Source: Akkermansia muciniphila (GTDB lineage Bacteria; Verrucomicrobiota; Verrucomicrobiia; Limisphaerales; BJHT01). Taken from it: 64,000 nucleotides of DNA. Positions 1 through 7,178 of the stretch are shown piece after piece. Below the pieces are notes generated by a model that did not search any database, was not told the DNA's origin, and worked only from the letters and a program-made list of their open reading frames with translations. Location: the NCBI GenBank assembly GCA_945861535.1, contig CAMAUZ010000003.1, positions 1 through 64,000 of the forward strand. The letters are read 5' to 3'. A program made the position numbers and the translations under genes. Within the stretch, counting starts at the first letter, position 1, and each line of letters opens with the position of its first letter.

Positions 1-168
1 CTCCTGCACAATCACCCCTCCGGCGAACCCCAACCGTCCGAAGCCGACATCAAGGTCACCCGTGACCTCATCCGCGCCGGGCAGTTGCTGAAGATGGAAG
101 TTCTCGACCACATCATCATCGGCAACCCCGGCTATGCCAGCCTCAAGGAGCTCGGTTCTTTTCACTGA
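1..168 (+). CDS. radC: RadC/JAB-domain protein, C-terminal end (partial)
   Basis: The window opens inside this gene; the last 55 residues and the TGA are visible. The start HNHPSG is the histidine pair and proline-serine-glycine of the JAB/MPN metal site of the RadC (DUF2466) family, followed by EADIKVTRDL and DHIIIG, which are typical of the RadC C-terminus. RadC-family proteins carry a predicted metal-dependent protease-like fold; their cellular role is not settled and the old repair assignment is doubtful. The upstream part, including the helix-hairpin-helix region, lies outside the window. No coupled downstream gene is visible. Confidence 0.9.
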   Translation, partial: LLHNHPSGEPQPSEADIKVTRDLIRAGQLLKMEVLDHIIIGNPGYASLKELGSFH

Positions 169-347
169 CCTGCCTTGGAACGAACCAGATCGATGCCGAT
201 CTTGCAACGGGAACTCGGCTCCCAGCTGGCCCCGGTCAATCTGGAGGCTGTTTGGACTCCTCCGATCATTAGCGGTTGGCCGGTCAAGCCGTCGAAGGCG
301 AACCTCCGCAAGTCCACTGCTTCCGGGTCAAGAACAGCGACCCTCCA

Positions 348-380
348 CCCCCGACCATTCCATGGCCGGGGGCTTTTATT
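348..380 (+). terminator. Rho-independent terminator
   Basis: The stem CCCCCGACCAT pairs with ATGGCCGGGGG across a TCC loop (one A-C mismatch) and is followed by CTTTTATT. It lies 180 nt after the radC stop, so it may end that transcript. Confidence 0.6.
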
Positions 381-825
381 GCCACCAGAAAATCGAGATG
401 GTCATTGTGGCACAACTCGCGGAACCGGGTTCTCAATCTCCTTGCTGACACCCCAATCCTGCGGAATCTTCCGTCCGAGCCGAATTTGGGGCTTTTTGGC
501 GGTCAAAGTGAAGTAGCAAAAAGGCAATGTACGGGCCCCGGGTGCCGTTTTCCGCGCCCTCGCGGGAAACCCGCATGGACCGAGATCGAACAAATGATCT
601 CGGCGGGTGCCCCCGCGCCGGTGCTGACTGCAATGGCGTACCCAGCCACACCCGATAGCAGGTACGCTCCCCCAACTTGGGAATTCGAGTTCAACCTCAC
701 TTTTCGACCTCCCCACGAGCCGCAACCGTCGATTCTGCAAATTGTAGTATGCAAAATCACCGGTCATTCTGCTACCCATCTATCTCCGAAGACGAGCCGA
801 GGGCGCATCTCAGTTTCTTGCCCTT

Positions 826-993
826 CTCATTAGCACCCGGCTTCAGCCGGGTGTTGCTCGGGAAGAGAATCGCGGAGCCGTTTTAACGGCTTTGGCATAG
901 GTCCAAGCCACGGCAGCAAGACCGGAGAAACCGCTTAAGCGGTTGGCGCGATTCGCCTTCCCAGACACCCGGCTAAAGCCAGGTGCTAATGAG
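826..993. repeat. MITE-like element with 29-nt terminal inverted repeats
   Basis: The left end (826-854) begins CTCATTAGCACCCGGC; the right end (965-993) is its reverse complement with about two mismatches, ending GGTGCTAATGAG. Each end is itself a small palindrome. The interior has further stems built on AAGCGGTT and AACGGCTT. A single copy of the same end recurs at about 46243-46264, so it belongs to a dispersed family. No transposase is encoded. Confidence 0.7.
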
Positions 994-1089
994 ATGGGGA
1001 ATCGGCGGCGCGAAACTGAGATACGCCCTGAGCCATTCCGAGATAACTTCCGCCTTGAATCACGCCCCCCACGCCGCCACCTTCCACCC

Positions 1090-1504
1090 ATGGGAAAAGT
1101 TACCGTCAAAATCAAACTGACCAATCAGGGCGACTTGGTGGCCGCTCACCGTCAACTCTCCACGGCCACGCCCCGCACAGTGGAAGTCGAGGCGCTCGTG
1201 GACACCGGGGCGACGCGCCTCTATCTCCAGTCCAGCGTCCATCAAGGCCCTTGGCTTGGAGAAGGTGGACGAGGTTGTTTCCCAGACCACCAACGGCCCC
1301 AAGCAACGCAATGTCTATGAGTCCGTGCGGCTGGAAGTTCAGGGCCGTTACGGGGAATTCAACGTCGTGGACGTCGGCGAGCAGGTGCCGAACCTGCTCG
1401 GTCAGATACCGCTCGAATATCTCGACTTCGTGGTGGACTCCAAGAATCGCAAACTCATCCCCAACCCGGACCACGGGGACAAGCAGATGAGCGAGGAATA
1501 TTGA
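1090..1504 (+). pseudogene. Retropepsin-like (clan AA) aspartyl protease, frameshifted
   Basis: The ATG at 1090 opens a frame with the catalytic motif ALVDTGAT of single-domain retroviral-type aspartyl proteases. Around 1239-1240 an extra C (gtcc-atc) shifts the frame. Removing it restores SSVIKALGLEKVDEVV, and the second frame continues with VGEQVPNLLGQIPLEYLDF and ends at 1504, as in the bacterial family. The whole protein would be about 137 residues, the usual length. Either the gene is dead or the base is a sequencing error. The last 114 nt are repeated at 2172-2285. Confidence 0.75.
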
Positions 1505-1522
1505 GATTGCGGCAAATGACTG

Positions 1523-1551
1523 TTGGCCCCATGACCCGAATCATCTAACAT
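1523..1551 (+). promoter_or_regulatory. Promoter of hicBA module 1, leaderless layout
   Basis: TTGGCC (1523-1528), a 17-nt spacer and TAACAT (1546-1551) stand 6 nt before the hicB ATG at 1558. Transcription would start at or next to the start codon; no Shine-Dalgarno sequence lies between. Confidence 0.55.
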
Positions 1552-1557
1552 CAACCT

Positions 1558-1764
1558 ATGCAACTCACCGCCATCATCTACCCCGACTCCGACACCGACT
1601 GGCTGGTGGCCGAGTGCCCGGAAACCGGCACCGCCAGCCAGGGCAAGACCGAGGCAGAAGCCCTCGCCAACCTCCGCGAAGCCACTGAACTCTACCTGGA
1701 GTCGTTTCCCCAGACGGTGAAGCGGGCGACGGCCATCCGGAGCTTCGATCTGGCTCATGCCTAA
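1558..1764 (+). CDS. hicB: HicB-like antitoxin, module 1
   Basis: This 68-residue protein has the compact HicB fold pattern: an N-terminal strand (LTAIIYPDSD), then WLVAECPETGTASQGKTEAEALANL, the hallmark HicB stretch with the conserved glycine and the EA.NL helix. HicB proteins bind and neutralise the HicA mRNA interferase and usually repress their own operon. This one is short and lacks an added C-terminal DNA-binding domain. It overlaps hicA by 8 nt (1757-1764), so translation is probably coupled. Confidence 0.85.
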   Translation: MQLTAIIYPDSDTDWLVAECPETGTASQGKTEAEALANLREATELYLESFPQTVKRATAIRSFDLAHA

Positions 1765-1984
1765 GCCGCCCATCGTTTCGGGCACCCAAGCCGTGAAAGC
1801 CTTGCAACGCCTTGGATTCCAAGTGGACCGTCAGCGCGGCAGCCATGTGGTGATGAAGAAGACCACGCCCGAAGGCGCGCGCGGCTGCGTCATCCCGATG
1901 CACCGGGAAGTCGCACTGGGCACCCTGCGCGTCGCACTCAAACAGGCTGGGGTCAGCGTCGAAGAATTCGCCGAAGCGTTATGA
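1757..1984 (+). CDS. hicA: HicA-like mRNA interferase toxin, module 1
   Basis: 75 residues with the double-stranded-RNA-binding-like HicA fold: ALQRLGFQVDRQRGSHVVM holds the conserved Gly-Ser-His, with catalytic His30, followed by CVIPMHREVALGTLR, the typical end. HicA toxins cleave mRNA independently of ribosomes in the known systems. The TGA overlaps the ATG of the next small frame (ATGA, 1981-1984), which extends the operon. Confidence 0.88.
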   Translation: MPKPPIVSGTQAVKALQRLGFQVDRQRGSHVVMKKTTPEGARGCVIPMHREVALGTLRVALKQAGVSVEEFAEAL

Positions 1985-2160
1985 ATTCCGCCGCCACTGC
2001 CTGCCGCCCGCCGGTGGCCAACTCGCCCCTGCTCCATCAGCTGCGCGCCACCGGGGCGGACACCGAGGACGCCCGCATCATTAATCGCGCCAAGAAAGCC
2101 CACGGCAAACAGCCGCGCATTCCCTGGTCGCAGGTCAAAAAGGACCTGAGCTTGCCATGA
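1981..2160 (+). CDS. Small protein, antitoxin-like C-terminus
   Basis: 59 residues, too short for usual gene calls. It starts in an ATGA overlap with hicA and ends in an ATGA overlap with the next frame, so it is the third link of a coupled chain. The tail RIPWSQVKKDLSLP resembles the C-terminus of small ribbon-helix-helix or Phd-type antitoxins (IPWEQVKADLGL-like). The N-terminal half is not recognised. It may be a fragment of an antitoxin rather than an active protein. Confidence 0.5.
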   Translation: MNSAATACRPPVANSPLLHQLRATGADTEDARIINRAKKAHGKQPRIPWSQVKKDLSLP

Positions 2161-2285
2161 AAGCACGACTGAACCTGCTGGGCCAGACTCCCGTGGATTA
2201 TCTCGCCTTCGTGGTGGACTCCAAGAACCGCAAACTCATTCCCAACCCGGACCACGGGGATAAGCAGATGAGCGAGGAATACTGA
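2157..2285 (+). pseudogene. Duplicated C-terminal piece of the aspartyl protease
   Basis: A 42-residue frame starts at the ATGA overlap with the previous gene. From 2172 to 2285 it matches the last 114 nt of the aspartyl protease (1391-1504) without gaps; about 13 differences are seen by eye, many at third codon positions. LAFVVDSKNRKLIPNPDHG is nearly the same peptide. The catalytic DTG part is missing, so it cannot be a protease. It is best read as the remnant of a second gene copy whose 5' part was lost or replaced by the hicBA module. Confidence 0.7.
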
Positions 2286-2290
2286 AGTCC

Positions 2291-2467
2291 ATGAATACCC
2301 CGAGCATCGCCCGCCGCATCCCCATAACCACGCTTGAAAGGGACGCCGCCACCCTTAAATTCCTCAACCAAACCGATGCCAACCAATATGTCCTCCGGAC
2401 CTACCGGAAGGGGTTGAAAGTGAAGGGATTGTTAGTTGGGGACGCGGGATTACGGAAAAAAATGTGA
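2291..2467 (+). CDS. Small hypothetical protein
   Basis: A 58-residue frame begins 5 nt after the protease-tail fragment. It is basic at the C-terminus (RTYRKGLKVKGLLVGDAGLRKKM). I do not recognise a family; it could be a chance frame or a remnant. It is listed because it continues the closely packed row of short frames behind hicA. Confidence 0.25.
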   Translation: MNTPSIARRIPITTLERDAATLKFLNQTDANQYVLRTYRKGLKVKGLLVGDAGLRKKM

Positions 2468-2619
2468 CTGGAACCGAATTCGCCGAAATGTGGTGGATGT
2501 TAGGTTCGCGCGACAAATGATCCGCTTGAAAATTGTAATCAGCCGGCTGATCATTGCGACGGGCGACCTTACCTTTACTTCTTCAGAAAATACATGTTGG
2601 TCAATCTAACGTGTTTCCC

Positions 2620-3135
2620 ATGAACGTCCGCACCCTAGAACCTTGGCCTTGGCCCGATGACGAGATTTGCCGCGAGTTCGGGAGGACTAGCTACTATGCT
2701 CACAAACTCGAACGCGAGTTGAAACTCCTGCTACTTGCGGCGCATATTCAAGGCCGCATAGCAATTGCATTTGATAGAGCGAAATACCACACGTTAGAGA
2801 ATTTTCTCTATAATCAGACACTTGGCGGCTTGATCTACATCCTTAAGGAGGGAGGTGGATTGACCAACAATAAAATCAAGAAGGGGCTGCAGGGAGCGCT
2901 CGCCGCACGGAACGAACTTGCTCATACCGCCCTGGAGAACCACGATCCGATGCACTACCATATGGCGCATCGGGATGCGCTGCTCCAGCGTCTAGATGAA
3001 TTACGCTTCCGCATCGGTGTTCCCTACTTAATAATTCGCGAGTTCCGGAAAATCCTTGAGGAAGAAATCGGCATCACGGAGGAGCAACTGCAAGAGAAGC
3101 TCAGAAACATGGGGCCAGAAGGTGATGTACCTTAA
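2620..3135 (+). CDS. HEPN-like helical protein
   Basis: 171 residues from the ATG at 2620; an upstream in-frame start at 2554 is less likely because the sequence before 2620 looks non-coding. The protein is almost all helical and carries R97-N-E-L-A-H102, the Rx4H motif with a polar residue after Arg that marks the active site of HEPN nucleases and HEPN-type toxins. A second helix pair follows (LLQRLDELRFRIG, FRKILEEEIGITEEQ). No MNT nucleotidyltransferase partner is adjacent. The gene is visibly more AT-rich than its neighbours, which suggests transfer. DUF4145-like or an abortive-infection factor are the closest guesses. Confidence 0.55.
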   Translation: MNVRTLEPWPWPDDEICREFGRTSYYAHKLERELKLLLLAAHIQGRIAIAFDRAKYHTLENFLYNQTLGGLIYILKEGGGLTNNKIKKGLQGALAARNELAHTALENHDPMHYHMAHRDALLQRLDELRFRIGVPYLIIREFRKILEEEIGITEEQLQEKLRNMGPEGDVP

Positions 3136-3204
3136 ACTTCCGCCGCCGCAGATTCGTCTTGGATTCGCTGCGTTTTGGTCCGTAGGACTTACTCGCACCT
3201 TGCA

Positions 3205-3603
3205 ATGTCAACAGGCCAATCTGGGACCCACTTCCTGAAACTCCTCTTCATCTGCAGCCGTAACCGGATTCGGAGCCTCACCGCCGAACGCATCTTCGGC
3301 GGCCTTCCCGGCCTTCAGGTGCGCTCCGCCGGCACGCAGCCCAACGCCCGCATCGTCGTCACCGAAGGGCATATCGGTTAGGCCGACATAATCTTCCTCA
3401 TGGAGAAGTCCCACCTGAACCGCCTCCGGCAGAAGGTCCCCGAAGCGCTCGAAGGCAGGCGTATTGTCACTCTGCATATTCCCGACGACTACCAGTTCAT
3501 GCAGCCCGAACTCATCGACGAGTTACACGCCAAGGTATCCCAGCACTTGGCGCTGGAGATCGGGGAACGGTTTAGTGGAAGCGATACCGAGCGGATCGAG
3601 TGA
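3205..3603 (+). pseudogene. LMW protein-tyrosine-phosphatase-like gene with an in-frame TAG
   Basis: The frame from ATG 3205 gives KLLFICSRNRIRSLTAER, a C-x5-R P-loop as in low-molecular-weight phosphatase-like proteins, then QVRSAGTQPNAR and VTEGHIG, where TAG (3379-3381) interrupts. The same frame continues at once with ADIIFLMEKSHLNRLR and TLHIPDDYQFMQPEL, the normal rest of the family. A single change TGG to TAG (the position is normally Trp in VTEGHIGWAD) explains the split. The restored protein would be about 132 residues. It is probably dead unless the stop is suppressed or is a sequencing error. Confidence 0.8.
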
Positions 3604-3606
3604 CAT

Positions 3607-3750
3607 TTACAGGACCAAGTCATCAAGGCCGGTGAAGGTGACGGTGAGGCCGCCGACCTCGCGGGTGTAGGGCTTGGACAGGTTGGTGGCGATGACGAGG
3701 TTCATCTCCGCCGGATTGAGCGCGCGGAAGACTTGCCCGTTTGGGAAGGT
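3607..3750 (-). pseudogene. Remnant of an unknown gene, C-terminal end only
   Basis: Read on the minus strand, the frame closing with TAA at 3609-3607 gives VFRALNPAEMNLVIATNLSK, then PYTREVGGLTVTFTGLDDLVL, which reads like a genuine protein end. It is cut short by a stop just upstream. No family is recognised. It adds to the broken genes of the 1-4 kb accessory strip. Confidence 0.35.
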
Positions 3751-3762
3751 CTGTGCGATAAG
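3733..3762 (+). promoter_or_regulatory. Putative promoter of hicBA module 2
   Basis: TTGCCC (3733-3738), an 18-nt spacer and GATAAG (3757-3762) lie 6 nt before the ATG at 3769. The -10 match is weaker than in modules 1 and 3, but the geometry is the same. Confidence 0.35.
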
Positions 3763-3768
3763 TTATCC

Positions 3769-3987
3769 ATGAACGAGATCATCTTTGAAGTGCGCGAGGA
3801 CGAGACGGACGGCGGCTATGTCGCCACGGCCCTCGGTCATGCCATTGCGACACAAGGGGACACGGTCGAAGAACTGCGCGCGATGGTCCGCGACGCGGTG
3901 CATTGCCATTTTGGCGATGGCGTGCCCGGCGCGATGCCGCAGATCATCCGGCTCCACTTTGTCCGCGACGAGGCGCTGGCGGTGTGA
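3769..3987 (+). CDS. hicB: HicB-like antitoxin, module 2
   Basis: 72 residues beginning MNEIIFEVREDETDGGYVA, with GHAIATQGDTVEELRAMVRD forming the HicB core. Proteins of this exact type are sometimes mis-named 2-oxoisovalerate dehydrogenase subunits in databases; the neighbour shows the real role. The end (GAMPQIIRLHFVRDEALAV) matches the tail type of module 3 (WPIRMHFAQDPVLAAA). The stop overlaps the GTG of hicA (3984-3987). Confidence 0.82.
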   Translation: MNEIIFEVREDETDGGYVATALGHAIATQGDTVEELRAMVRDAVHCHFGDGVPGAMPQIIRLHFVRDEALAV

Positions 3988-4229
3988 AAACCCCGCGCAA
4001 CATCAACGCCTCCGACCTCATCCGCGCCCTGCGCATTCTGGGCTACGAGCGCGTGCGGCAGGATGGGTCACACATCCGCCTGACCACCACCGTTGGAGGG
4101 ACACATCATGTCACGGTTCCCAATCATCGCCCGCTGAAGACGGGCACCTTGCTGGGAGGTGTCTTGAAGCCCGTGGCCGCGCACCACAAACTTACGGTCG
4201 AGGAATTGCTGGCCCAGCTCGATCTGTAG
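3984..4229 (+). CDS. hicA: HicA-like mRNA interferase toxin, module 2
   Basis: 81 residues from the GTG at 3984, chosen because it gives the GTGTGA overlap with hicB. ALRILGYERVRQDGSHIRL contains the Gly-Ser-His with catalytic His30; HHVTVPNHRPLKTGTLLGGVL is the usual C-terminal strand and helix. It acts as the toxin of module 2. A 300-nt stretch without a recognisable gene follows (4230-4530). Confidence 0.85.
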   Translation: MKTPRNINASDLIRALRILGYERVRQDGSHIRLTTTVGGTHHVTVPNHRPLKTGTLLGGVLKPVAAHHKLTVEELLAQLDL

Positions 4230-4530
4230 TTTAGGGCCAGTTCGTTTCGGATACGTATTCGTGGAGATCGTCCTTTAGGCTGGGACCTTGGAGTTGGAAA
4301 GCGTGGAGGCAGTTTTTACGTTTGGTCGGACTGGATGTAAAATCAGACTTCTCGAGGGCCGGAGGCAAATTCATTGGCAACCAGTGCGGGATGCTGGTTG
4401 CGCAGCGATGCCTGGGAGCAGAAAATGAGGGAGTCTTCTTGCCTCGGCACCTACTGGGTAGTCCGATGTGGGGCGTCTGTCGCAACAAAAACCCTCGCCA
4501 CCCGCCGCATCCGTCGCAGTATTCCGTCCC

Positions 4531-6015
4531 ATGCACACCTTACTCGTCACCCTCGCCTGCCTATGGATTGGCTCGTCCGTTGCACGCGCCGCCGCGCCGC
4601 CGGGTGCGCCCCGGCCCAATGTTCTCTTCATCATGGCGGATGACTACCGGCCGGAGCTTGCCACTTATGGTTCGCCGGCTATTACGCCGAATCTGGATCG
4701 GCTCGCGCGGCGGAGCCTTCAGTTCGACCGCGCCTATTGCCAGCAGGCGGTCTGCAATCCGTCGCGCTCCTCGCTGCTCACCGGCCGCCGTCCGGACACG
4801 CTCCGCATCTGGAATAATGGCACTCACTTTCGTGAATTGAACGCGGACGTCACCACGCTGCCGCTCTGGTTCAAAGAGCACGGTTATCACACCCGCTGCG
4901 CCGGGAAGATTTTTCACAACTGGCACACCAAGGAGAAGGGCGACGCCCGTTCGTGGAGCGCGCCCGAGTTCCTCCACTACGCCACGCACGGCGAAGACCA
5001 CGCGCTGGTCACCGGCCCGCTCCCGCCCAACACCGCCTCGCCCGCGCCGCGTCTCTACACGTCCGTCCCGCTCTACGAATGCCGCGACGTTCCTGACGAA
5101 GCCTACTACGACGGCCGTGTCGCCGCCGAAGCCGTGCGCGTCCTCGCTGAGATCAAAAGCCAGCCCTTCTTCCTCGCCGTCGGTTTCTGGAAACCCCACG
5201 CGCCCTTCAATGCGCCCAAGAAATACTGGGATCTCTACGACCGCAAAAAGCTCCCCGTGCTCGATCCCGCCCGTCCCACCGGCGCGCCTGAGGTGGCCTT
5301 TCACGACGGCCGGGAGCTGCGGGGTATCCCGCCGAACCAAGTCAATTTCACCCCCGAACAAATCGCCGAAATCCGCCACGGTTACTTCGCCAACATCAGC
5401 TATCTCGACGCCCAGCTCGGCAAGGTCCTCGACGCCCTCGACAGCAGCGGCGTCGCCGACCGCACCATCATCACCTTCATCGGTGACCACGGCTATCATC
5501 TCGGCGAGCACGGACTCTTCGGCAAAACCTCCAATTTCGAATACGACGCCCGCGTTCCCTTCTTTGTCAGTACTCCCGGTAACACCAATGCAGGCAAGCG
5601 CACCCAGTCACTCGCTGAGTTACTCGATCTCTTCCCTACGCTGGTGGAACTCTGCGGTCTCCCTGCTCCCGCCGGACTCGAAGGCACCAGTCTCGTCCCC
5701 GTCCTCCGCGATCCTACTAAGTCAGTGAAATCGGCCGCCTACACGCAGCACCCGCGTCCCGCCTACTACGACCGCGAGCCGGATAAACAACCCAAGACCA
5801 TGGGCGTCAGTGTCCGTCTCGCCGGCGGTCGCTACACGGAATGGCGCGATTGGAAGACCGGCGAAACGATCGCCCGCGAACTCTACGACGACGCCCAGCA
5901 ACCCGCCGAGCTCCACAACCGCGCCACCGATCCGGCCCACGCCGCATTCCGTCAGCAGGCCGAGCGCCTCCTGCACCAGCAGTTCCCCTCGAACGGGCCC
6001 GGTCTTCCGCGCTGA
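4531..6015 (+). CDS. Sulfatase, iduronate-2-sulfatase-like, exported
   Basis: 494 residues from the ATG at 4531, which starts a clear signal peptide (MHTLLVTLACLWIGSSVARA); the frame is open further upstream but without a signal. NVLFIMADDYRP gives the first metal aspartates (D37, D38). C75-N-P-S-R79 is the formylglycine motif of type I sulfatases, so activity needs a maturase. DHGYHLGEHG supplies later metal and substrate ligands. The nearest family is iduronate-2-sulfatase (S1_7-type), which removes sulfate from polysaccharides in the periplasm or outside the cell. A second sulfatase of the same class lies at 19180-20703. Confidence 0.92.
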   Translation: MHTLLVTLACLWIGSSVARAAAPPGAPRPNVLFIMADDYRPELATYGSPAITPNLDRLARRSLQFDRAYCQQAVCNPSRSSLLTGRRPDTLRIWNNGTHFRELNADVTTLPLWFKEHGYHTRCAGKIFHNWHTKEKGDARSWSAPEFLHYATHGEDHALVTGPLPPNTASPAPRLYTSVPLYECRDVPDEAYYDGRVAAEAVRVLAEIKSQPFFLAVGFWKPHAPFNAPKKYWDLYDRKKLPVLDPARPTGAPEVAFHDGRELRGIPPNQVNFTPEQIAEIRHGYFANISYLDAQLGKVLDALDSSGVADRTIITFIGDHGYHLGEHGLFGKTSNFEYDARVPFFVSTPGNTNAGKRTQSLAELLDLFPTLVELCGLPAPAGLEGTSLVPVLRDPTKSVKSAAYTQHPRPAYYDREPDKQPKTMGVSVRLAGGRYTEWRDWKTGETIARELYDDAQQPAELHNRATDPAHAAFRQQAERLLHQQFPSNGPGLPR

Positions 6016-6027
6016 CCCGGACTAAAG

Positions 6028-6146
6028 AGACTGCGTGAAAATGTAGCCGCCGACGTGAGGAGGCGGATGGAACCCGCACGAAATAATGGGAAATCCGCCT
6101 CCTCACGTCGGCAGCTACGTCCCTTACGCGGGTTTTCACACAGTCT
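6028..6146. repeat. Hairpin repeat, GTAGCCGCCGACGTGAGGAG family, copy a
   Basis: GTAGCCGCCGACGTGAGGAG on the left pairs with a right arm reading CTCCTCACGTCGGCAGCTAC. Outer arms GCGTGAAAA and GGTTTTCACAC extend the stem. Three more copies are at 7105-7174, 14141-14216 and 44400-44469. Confidence 0.8.
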
Positions 6147-6302
6147 GTAAAGGCGGTATTTCAACCACGGAGGCATACGGATGGACACGGATAGGAACGT
6201 CGAATCGGTAATGACTCCACTTACTCACTCGGGCATGAGTCCGAAGTGGATGGGCTTGGGTGCTTCCAAGCTAATACTATCCAGTCGGGCCGATTCTTTT
6301 GG

Positions 6303-6628
6303 ACCACAGAGACACGATGAACACAGAAAAAACCAGGATTTGCTGGTCGATTGTTCATCACTGATTGGTGATTTCCTGGAGCCGGACCCGTCCCTCGTTT
6401 TTTTTCTGTACTACAACTCTGCAAAACCCGCGCGCGCCGGGAGGATTATTCCCGGAGCGCGGCTGTGTGCGCGGAGCACCAGCCGCAGCGGGGTGGACCC
6501 ACGGGACGCCTCTGATTCCAGCGGGTGCGTGCGGAGATTCGGGGCCGCTGCGGCTGGTCCTCGGCGGACACAGCCGCGCTCCTTGGGGTGCTGCCCCGCC
6601 GCGCTGTGTTCATCGTGTCTCTGCGGTT
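6303..6628. repeat. Inverted-repeat element with CCACAGAGACACGATGAACA ends
   Basis: The left end ACCACAGAGACACGATGAAC is mirrored at the right by TGTTCATCGTGTCTCTGCGG. The interior holds a second inverted pair around GGAGCGCGGCTGTG (6456-6495) and ACAGCCGCGCTCC (6568-6582). The rest of 6016-6709 shows no gene. Related ends occur at 16659-16786 and, singly, at 20853-20878. Confidence 0.7.
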
Positions 6629-6709
6629 TTGCTTCCCGTTTTAACTGAATGGAGACAGCCAGACTCCGAATTAGTGACCCACCCTTACGACTGGCTATCC
6701 CTGCCCATT

Positions 6710-7054
6710 CTATCTCCCCGGTAGAAACGTGAACGCCGCCGCACCGAGGATGCACAGGAACGCCGCGACGTGATTCCACTGGGGTTTCTGGCCAAAGTAG
6801 AAGAACGCAAAGGCGATGAACACCACGAGTGTCACCACCTCCTGGATGATCTTCAGTTGGTAGGGGGAATAGGTCTGGCTGCCCCAGCGATTGGCCGGGA
6901 CCATGAGACAGTACTCGAAGAACGCGATGCCCCAGCTCACCAGGATCACCAGCCCGAGCGAGCGATGGGTGTGTTTGAGATGTCCATACCAGGCGACGGT
7001 CATAAACACGTTGGAGACCACCAGCAGCACGATCGGCAACCACGCGTTTTGCAT
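6710..7054 (-). CDS. DUF486/DMT-family small membrane protein
   Basis: 114 residues from the ATG at 7054, which gives the normal DUF486 length; the longer frame upstream runs into a hairpin repeat and is ignored. Four hydrophobic segments are visible (AWLPIVLLVVSNVFMTVAWY, GLVILVSWGIAFFEYCLMV, IIQEVVTLVVFIAFAFFY and the C-terminal AAFLCILGAAAFTFL). The motif AWYGHLK and the sequence VPANRWG...YSPYQLKIIQE are characteristic of this family. The substrate of DUF486 proteins is unknown; they belong to the drug/metabolite transporter superfamily. Confidence 0.88.
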   Translation of the reverse strand: MQNAWLPIVLLVVSNVFMTVAWYGHLKHTHRSLGLVILVSWGIAFFEYCLMVPANRWGSQTYSPYQLKIIQEVVTLVVFIAFAFFYFGQKPQWNHVAAFLCILGAAAFTFLPGR

Positions 7055-7104
7055 TGTTAGAATCAGTTGAATTGTCTTTCGGAAGTGCGGCGAATTCGGA
7101 CTCC

Positions 7105-7174
7105 GTAGCCGCCGACGTGAGGAGGCGGAAGGCCCTGTCCATCCGACGCTCCGACTCCTCACGTCGGCGGCTAC
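7105..7174. repeat. Hairpin repeat, GTAGCCGCCGACGTGAGGAG family, copy b
   Basis: A 70-nt near-perfect inverted repeat lies between hisF and the DUF486 gene. Because both genes run leftward, it sits just behind the hisF stop and could act as its transcript end. Confidence 0.8.
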
Positions 7175-7178
7175 GAGA

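Larger units (their letters stand above)
169..1089. other. Long intergenic stretch without a supported gene
   Basis: About 920 bases hold no reading frame that looks like a protein. It contains one strong terminator hairpin (348-380) and one element with 29-nt terminal inverted repeats (826-993). The short open frames here differ from strand to strand and show no recognisable domain. Confidence 0.6.
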
